In this document: one piece after another, positions 20,096 through 25,798 of the stretch
Numbering within the stretch: position 1 is the stretch's first letter
Layout of the letters: each line of letters starts with the position of its first letter
Source of the DNA: Mucidula mucida
Lineage: Eukaryota > Basidiomycota > Agaricomycetes > Agaricales > Physalacriaceae
Direction: 5' to 3'
Assembly: GCA_015501055.1 (NCBI GenBank)
Contig: JADNYV010000481.1
Coordinates: 1 to 25,798 of the forward strand
DNA: 25,798 bases
Translations under genes and position numbers: made by a program
Notes under the pieces: generated by a model
Told to the model about the DNA's origin: nothing
The model's input: only the letters and a program-made list of their open reading frames with translations
Databases searched by the model: none

Positions 20096-20426
20096 ATGGG
20101 ACGCGTTAAAAGGCGCGTGCAGACGCTTGAATGACCTTTTGACGGGTATGGACAAAGAACGAACTACTGCAGGCATGTGCTGCGAGCTCCCGCCCGAGAT
20201 GACCATAGATTGGGACACCGGATCAGATCTATCAGAGCTTGGTGGGACAACAGCACATTGAAGCGACACATTGTGTCTTTTAGGAGAGAGCCGAGCCATA
20301 GATCAGGAGCAGCTACCGGATCACCCGGGGTAGCGGTCTTGTCGGGTCAAATTTCGCAGCAAAGAACCAAGATCGCGTTTATGTATATAACTCTCCTGTG
20401 AAAGCTCACCATGAGCCGCTGCCCCA
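20096..20426 (+). promoter_or_regulatory. Upstream region of the P450 gene with TATA-like box
   Basis: About 330 bp between the NR2C2AP-like stop and the P450 ATG, in tandem orientation. TATATAA at 20384-20390 lies 37 bp before the ATG, which would give a very short leader if it is the core promoter. No other motif was identified. An out-of-frame ATG at 20411 precedes the assumed start. Confidence 0.4.
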
Positions 20427-22725
20427 ATGTTCCTCCTTCTCGTTATTCTCGTCCTATGTGCTCTCTATCTATCCTCCAACTTTATTCAGCTCCTAGTTCG
20501 TCAGGCCCGTTCACCGCTGCGTCGGCTTCCCGGTCCACCCTCACCGTCCTTCTTCATGGGTAATCTGGGCGAGATGCACGATCAGGAGAACACGAACCTC
20601 TTAGCCAACTGGCAGGCCAAGTACGGCCCAAACTTCACCTACCGTGGCTTCATTGGTGGCTGCAGACTCATGACATGCGACCCCGTCGCAGTCGCACACA
20701 TCTTGGGAAACGCCTACGAATATCCCAAGCCGGATTTCGTTCGAGACAGTCTCGCGACCATGGCTGCGGGCCACGATGGTTTGTTGACTTCGGAGGGTGA
20801 AATGCACAAGAGGCAGGTATGCGTCACTTCTCTCGATCATTGATAAACTGTGTTGATCGAATATGTTCGTACAGCGAAAGATACTAGTATGTGCCACTTA
20901 CGCCACCTCCATCCACCCGTTCAACATCCCGATAGACTCCTGCATTTTCCTACTCTCATCTACAATCTTTGACACCGATTTTCTGGGAAAAGGCTGACCA
21001 GGTCCGTTGTGATCGAAATGTGATGAATATACTATTCATGCAACCATCAGCTGCGCGACATTTGGTTACAACTCCCCGAACAGCCGATCCCTACGCGCGT
21101 AGACGCATTGTCGTATCTTGCCAGAGCAACGCTTGACGTGATTGGTCTAGCAGGTATGTATTGCTTCTGATATCATAGCCTAACAGTAACATAATTTCCC
21201 AGGCTTTGGTTACCACTTCAACGCTCTATCAACTTACAACACGACCAATGAACTGGCGCAGGCGTTCAGCGTCATCTTCTCAACGGCCCGGAAATTTAGA
21301 GTTATGACCATTCTGCAAGTGTGGTTTCCGATTCTTCGGAAATTCGTTCGTCTTTTCGTTTTTTCCGATGCCTCTAGGTTGACGTTAAGCGCAGCGCCGA
21401 AATAATTCGACCATGGTCACGGCAACCGAAACGATGCGTAGAATCGGTTTAGAGCTTGTGACGGAACGACAGCGAGCTGTCGCTGACGAGCTTTTGGAGA
21501 AGGGGGAGAAAACAGTGGACGGCGACAAGACAATCCTGGGCAAAGATATATTGAGTGTTCTCAGTGAGATTATCCTCCTCTGCTCTTCCCGCCTGTCTTA
21601 CCTCTGAGTTTAGTTCGCTCGAGTCTTTCGGCCTCGCTTCATCAACAAATGGCTATTCCTGAGATCCTCTCCCAGATATCTACTTTTATCGCAGCCGGGC
21701 ACGAGACGACATCCAACGCTCTCTCTTGGTGCCTTTATGCTTTGGTCAATAACCCGAAAGTGCAAAAGCAGCTTCGTTGGGAGCTCAGGCAGCTGGATGG
21801 TGCCCGCGATGACCAAGGGAAGCTTCAAGATGCCGTCATGCGGTGCGAATACCTTGATTGGGTTGTGCGCGAAGCTCTCCGACTTCATGCACCTGTCACA
21901 AGTACCATGAGAGTCTGCATGCGGGACGAGGACGAGATTCCTGTTGATACCAGGTGAGTGACCTCGGGCAGCCGAAATGTGTGACTGACCAATGAAACGC
22001 AAAGCTCGACACCGGGCAATCCAACAGGAGGATATCTCGATAGGCACGGCATCCGTAGGCACACTATAAGAGTCAAGAAGCACGATATCATCACTATACC
22101 GATACAGGCTATCAACAACAGCGAGCAGATATGGGGAGCGGACGCTAAGACGTTCAGGTACGTGATGGCTTTGTGTGTATGTCGCCGATTTTGAAGCGAG
22201 CCTGTGACTTAGACCAGAACGATGGGCAAACCCTCCTGCGCGTTCAAATTCAATACCCGGCTTGTATTCCAATGTCCTGACATTCCTCAACGGAAACCCG
22301 ACAAATGGGAATCGAGCGTGTATTGGTTACAAGTTTGCGTTACTCGAGTGAGTGTTTCTCAGTTTGGTTCTATTGTAATAGTGTTCTCCCCGTCTCCAAT
22401 TCATTTGCTCTCACACAGCCATGTGATAAGAGTTCATCTCGGGATTCCTTATCGTCGTGCCTTTTGTTGACCGTGTTCTTCTCCAGAATGAAAATATTTC
22501 TATATGTTCTGCTGAGGGATCTCGAGTTCACAATCGACCCGGCAACTGTGATCGAGAAGAGGGTCAAGTAAGTACTCGTCTATTTCTGGATGGACAGCAA
22601 TAATGAATTCTCATAGCGTCGTGACACGTCCTTTTGTAAAGTCCGAACCACATCTGGGTAATCAGCTCCCCCTCTATATCCGCCCAGCTCCCAGCGACAG
22701 CATGGGACCTGCGCCACAGCTATAA
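20427..22725 (+). CDS. Cytochrome P450 monooxygenase, eleven exons
   Basis: The exons are 20427-20816, 20875-20886, 20936-21001, 21051-21153, 21203-21345, 21395-21563, 21614-21953, 22005-22157, 22213-22347, 22487-22567 and 22617-22725, giving 566 aa. All ten introns have GT/AG ends and keep the frame; nine are about 48-58 nt and intron 9 is 139 nt. An N-terminal hydrophobic anchor (residues 1-20) and RRLPGPPSPS hinge place it on the ER membrane. The oxygen-binding I-helix is FIAAGHETTS (319-328), the K-helix ExxR is EALR (381-384), PERW is 460-463 and the haem thiolate is Cys495 in NGNRACIGYKFA. The haem loop reads FLNGNPTNGNRACIG, longer than the canonical FxxGxRxCxG. KILTPAFSYSHLQSLTPIFW shows the C-helix region. 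It is a class II fungal P450 needing CPR; the substrate cannot be predicted and I do not assign a CYP family number. No biosynthetic partners lie next to it. Confidence 0.92.
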
Positions 22726-25180
22726 CTAAACGTTATCGGGCATCTTATCTTTATTCGTCGATCTACCACATCATCTCACGTTTTACAGCATTAATCTTTA
22801 TCTCTACATTGTACTAGGTTTGTATTTGTACAAGTGTATAGACCATAATGACAATAACTCACTGTAATCTCCGAGCCTAGAAGGACTGGGAAGAACCATG
22901 AACGGTGTCTTCAAAACGTTAGTTATGTGATCCCGGACCCCACGTACATAGTAACTGAGGCCCACCGGTGTCTTTCGTACCGTCATGGCTGTACAACCGC
23001 GACCAGTCTTTCACCGTGCGCAAATTCCTCCCTTTTTGGGCCCTCCTCGTGCTGTATGGAACGCTAAGCGATTAGGGCCGAGTCCAAAGCGGTGGTGGTC
23101 CAGTTGCATATGCGCAATCTGATGCCCGACTGGCGCGTACTTTACAACGGTTCGCTTGCCAGGGCTTTCGGATCCAGGCCGTACGGGCCCACATACCGAG
23201 GGAACGCTTGTTCCACCTCGGAAACTGCTTCTCAATTGTGCTTGATAGGAGAACTAAGTACACTCTCACATGCAAACCTGGATGGAGCGTCGATGAGAGG
23301 ATCAGAACTTCAACTAGCCTGGGCAAGTGGCACATTCTGTCATTCGAATTCCAGGGTGTATACAGGATCTATGCTATAGCTGCATCATCATCAAAGAGCG
23401 CTCTACACTCTTCATCATCATGACAGTCTTCATCTTGGATCTTCTGTTTTGATCCCGAACCGGTCATATTTCAACAGAGTCCCCCCGTGGTTCGACGCAA
23501 TATGTCAGAATCTGTTGATCATGCCAGTCCCTCCGGACGCGTCCCGATTGGTCGACAGGCGAAGATCCTTCTGCTGGCCTCCCAATCAAGGAGCGCTAAT
23601 TCGGCAAGAGTCTACACACGGAACCCTACCGCGTTATTCTATGAGACATCACCTCAGTTCATCAACCGTTCCCTGTAGCCTATCAGCTCGCGGTGAAGAC
23701 CAGCATATCATTCGCTGGGGGCTAGAAGAAGAAAACTTCTTCTTTTCGTCCCCACCAACACTCAAAGCCACCTGATACGCGCAAGTGTTATTGATCTATT
23801 AAAGACGATAATCATTAATCAAGAAACGGGAACGGGATTTCCAAGGGGGACTATCGGGGGACATGCGAACCGCATGCGTGACCCAACGTCACTGGTTTGC
23901 CCGCCACAAACTGATTCGTTTCTCACACCCTCCGGTCACGCGTTCCAACCGGAGCCATCTCCGTGATTGGAAGAAGAAGAGGGCGGGGGGCGCGCACCGA
24001 TTCCCATCCGGAGTGTTCACCCCAGCTCATTTGTCTATCTTCAGACATCAGCGGGGCAATTAATCACGTATACGGCGAGTGAATTAAAAGAAATACCCTA
24101 ATACGCCCTTTTCTTGCTTCTGCAGTTGAGTTGTGGGATTCCCAGCTTGTCAGGCTCTTTTTTTTCGCTCGTACCGGTATCTCACCAGTGTAAACTTGTA
24201 CGTATCTCGTCGTTGGGAGTGCCATACAGTCTTTTACCCTTTGATTTTCCAGCGCGAAGCGAGTTGTACCTTCATTCACTCGTTCAATTTAGAAACAGTG
24301 ATGCATCTCTGAACTGTGATGCAAGATCCAGCCAGGCTAACCCCCCAAAAAAAATCGTCTAGGATCATTCCTGCGTGCATCACCTCGAGGTCTGCAAACA
24401 CATATTCGGCATCGGCGCTGATTGGCCTATACGCCACTTGATGGTGTTTTACTTCTTGCTCAGATCTGTTCCCAGCGTACGCAAGTGGCGTTGGTCTTGG
24501 GAAATAAACTATCTTACCTGTCATCACATCGGCGGCCGACTGGTGCGGAGGTGGCCGCAAGAGTAGTGGAATTACGCCTTTTTGGGGAAGACGCGCATTC
24601 TAATGGCTGGGAAACCGCGCGCAGATCCCACGCTTCGTGCAATTCCACGCGTTCGATCTGTTGCTTAGGTTCTTTAGTGCTTGACCCTAACGAGACATCA
24701 TCAACCGAGGTGCCACCTCCCTCCGTGCATGGCTATATATATTGAATTTCCCAAGTATCCACGGCTTGGCCGGTCGCAATTACCGCTATGTCCATCACTC
24801 GTTTGCTCGGGACCGGTATGCTTGTATGGGTCCGCGGGACTCTACTTTGCCGGAACGAGCAGTCCTAGCCAATGGTATCCGCCAAATGGATGGTCTATGA
24901 GCTGCCGAAGTGCATTATTTCTAACCTTTAGGCTAGGTAATGGATGGGGTTCTACAGGCGTCGTGACTCTAATGAACGACGCAAGACGATTCGAAGTCGG
25001 TAATGCCCGATATCCATGGAACTGGTTCCTACGAGAACCGGTGTACTAGTAAATGCGTTGTAATGTTTTCGTGTATGGCATCCTTCTCAGTCCTCCAGTC
25101 CTCATCCTGTTGAATTGGCACACCAATTTGCTGAATGCGCACGGTGAATTCGATAATTGGAAAGACAGACAATAAAGCTA
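22726..25180. other. Gene-poor stretch, no gene recognised
   Basis: About 2.4 kb between the P450 stop and the end of the membrane-protein gene. ORFs on + at 22985-23115, 23449-23775, 24422-24745 and 24681-25049 and on - at 24276-24560 have no recognised motif and no consistent splice pattern. A GAAGAAGAAAACTTCTTCTT imperfect palindrome is near 23727-23746. No repeats or mobile-element ends were identified. The P450 3' UTR and terminator must lie at the left edge. Confidence 0.45.
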
Positions 25181-25777
25181 TTACGAATATCTTTTTGATG
25201 ACGCGGCGGCGGAGTGCATTTGGATGAGGGAAAGTCGCAGCCTATGAACATGTTACCGAGAGCACGTTCAAAAAAGTCAAGTACCTGAGTTGCTCCGCTG
25301 AGTATCCACGAAGATCTGAATAGCGCGCTTGGCGATGTTGCTTGTGGACAAGAGCCAGTAGTAGACACGTAGAGATAAGAACTTGAGGCAGAATTAGCCA
25401 ACACTAAAGCCTAGCCGTGCTCACAGACCCCAAGAATGCAGGAAACGGTAAAGCCATCTGCCAGGGTTGTATGTTGAGTGGCGTTTCCGGAGGAACGGAG
25501 CAGACGTTTGCATCGCATGTTTTCTAGGACGATCGTGAGTGCAGAGACAAGGATGAGGATGAATCGAATCATTCACAAGCTGACATTCGTTATCAATAGA
25601 ACACGAAAAACCCAGCTGTTTCGCAGGTTCGCAAGTCATGCTAACCTGCTCACAATAGTACTGTGGTTTCTGACAGTTATCTCGGATGATAGTAGAGGTG
25701 AAATGTTGATAATCAAAGACGTCCGTGTAGGTTGTAGTGTCGGCAATGCAAGCCTGCCGGTATCGACGTCGGAATAT
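25181..25777 (-). CDS. Cys-rich single-pass membrane protein, 5' end outside window
   Basis: The visible exons are 25777-25577, 25523-25425, 25403-25285 and 25241-25181. The first follows a TTGCAG acceptor, so at least one upstream exon lies beyond the window edge. The ectodomain carries spaced cysteines (DNCQKPQYYCEQVSMTCEPA, FSCSIDNECQ, KTCDANVCSVPPETP). A hydrophobic segment follows (PWQMALPFPAFLGS joined to CWLILPQVLISTCLLLALVH), then a basic cytosolic tail (KQHRQARYSDLRGYSAEQLR, then SLIQMHSAAASSKRYS). This layout matches an uncharacterised basidiomycete family of single-pass membrane proteins with a small Cys-rich domain. Between exons 2 and 3 the frame is unbroken except for one in-frame TAG at 25404-25406. 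Removing a 21-nt GTGAGC...TTTAG segment (25404-25424) as a mini-intron deletes the stop and leaves a continuous hydrophobic helix. If it is not spliced, the gene is interrupted. Function unknown. Confidence 0.65.
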
Positions 25778-25798
25778 CTGCAATCACAAGATAGAGTA

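Noticed and set aside
21610..22290. 226-codon ORF on the minus strand
   Set aside because: It runs antisense through P450 exons 7-9 and their introns; the plus strand carries the I-helix, ExxR and PERW motifs there.
17510..22725. Biosynthetic gene cluster
   Set aside because: The P450 has no neighbouring synthase, transporter or regulator; the adjacent genes are a phosphatase, a lipid-binding protein and a discoidin-fold protein with housekeeping character.
22985..23119. Short plus ORF starting MAVQPRPVF
   Set aside because: Forty-five codons, no family resemblance and no splice continuation found.

Overview
The window looks like nuclear DNA of a filamentous basidiomycete, most likely Agaricomycotina. 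Genes are split by many short introns (mostly 43-63 nt, GT...AG), many exons are tiny, composition is balanced, and the recognisable proteins (Vip1-type RRM protein, CRAL-TRIO protein, tyrosine phosphatase, NR2C2AP-like discoidin protein, P450) are typical of that group. I saw no prokaryotic operons, rRNA, tRNA, CRISPR, or reverse transcriptase/transposase motifs. The exon models below were joined by hand from frame continuity, splice signals and remembered family motifs; they were not checked by alignment.

Layout. (1) 1-7368 is gene-poor. It holds one frame-broken relic on + (about 949-1715, perhaps to 2029) and otherwise only short ORFs without a family signature. (2) 7369-15204 is a mixed block. 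It contains a Ser/Pro-rich hypothetical gene (-), an eight-exon Vip1-like RRM gene (+), a GDSL/SGNH hydrolase gene (-), a C-terminal scrap of an APH/choline-kinase-like gene (+), a broken TAF4 C-terminal copy (-) with a more decayed homologous stretch 2.2 kb away, and a five-exon uncharacterised fungal gene (+). (3) 15205-17509 holds coding-like pieces on - that do not assemble into one clean gene. (4) 17510-22725 is dense and well preserved: CRAL-TRIO/Sec14-like (-), protein tyrosine phosphatase (-), NR2C2AP-like F5/8 type C protein (+) and an eleven-exon cytochrome P450 (+). (5) 22726-25180 shows no convincing gene. (6) 25181-25777 is the 3' part of a Cys-rich single-pass membrane protein gene (-) whose 5' end lies outside the window.

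The genes do not form an obvious biosynthetic cluster. The most notable points are structural. The phosphatase and NR2C2AP-like genes face away from each other with overlapping predicted starts, and the phosphatase stop lies 47 bp before the CRAL-TRIO start. Two paralogous TAF4-like relics flank the GDSL and APH segments. The membrane-protein gene has either a 21-nt intron or a nonsense codon inside its transmembrane segment. I found no convincing undescribed defence or mobile system.
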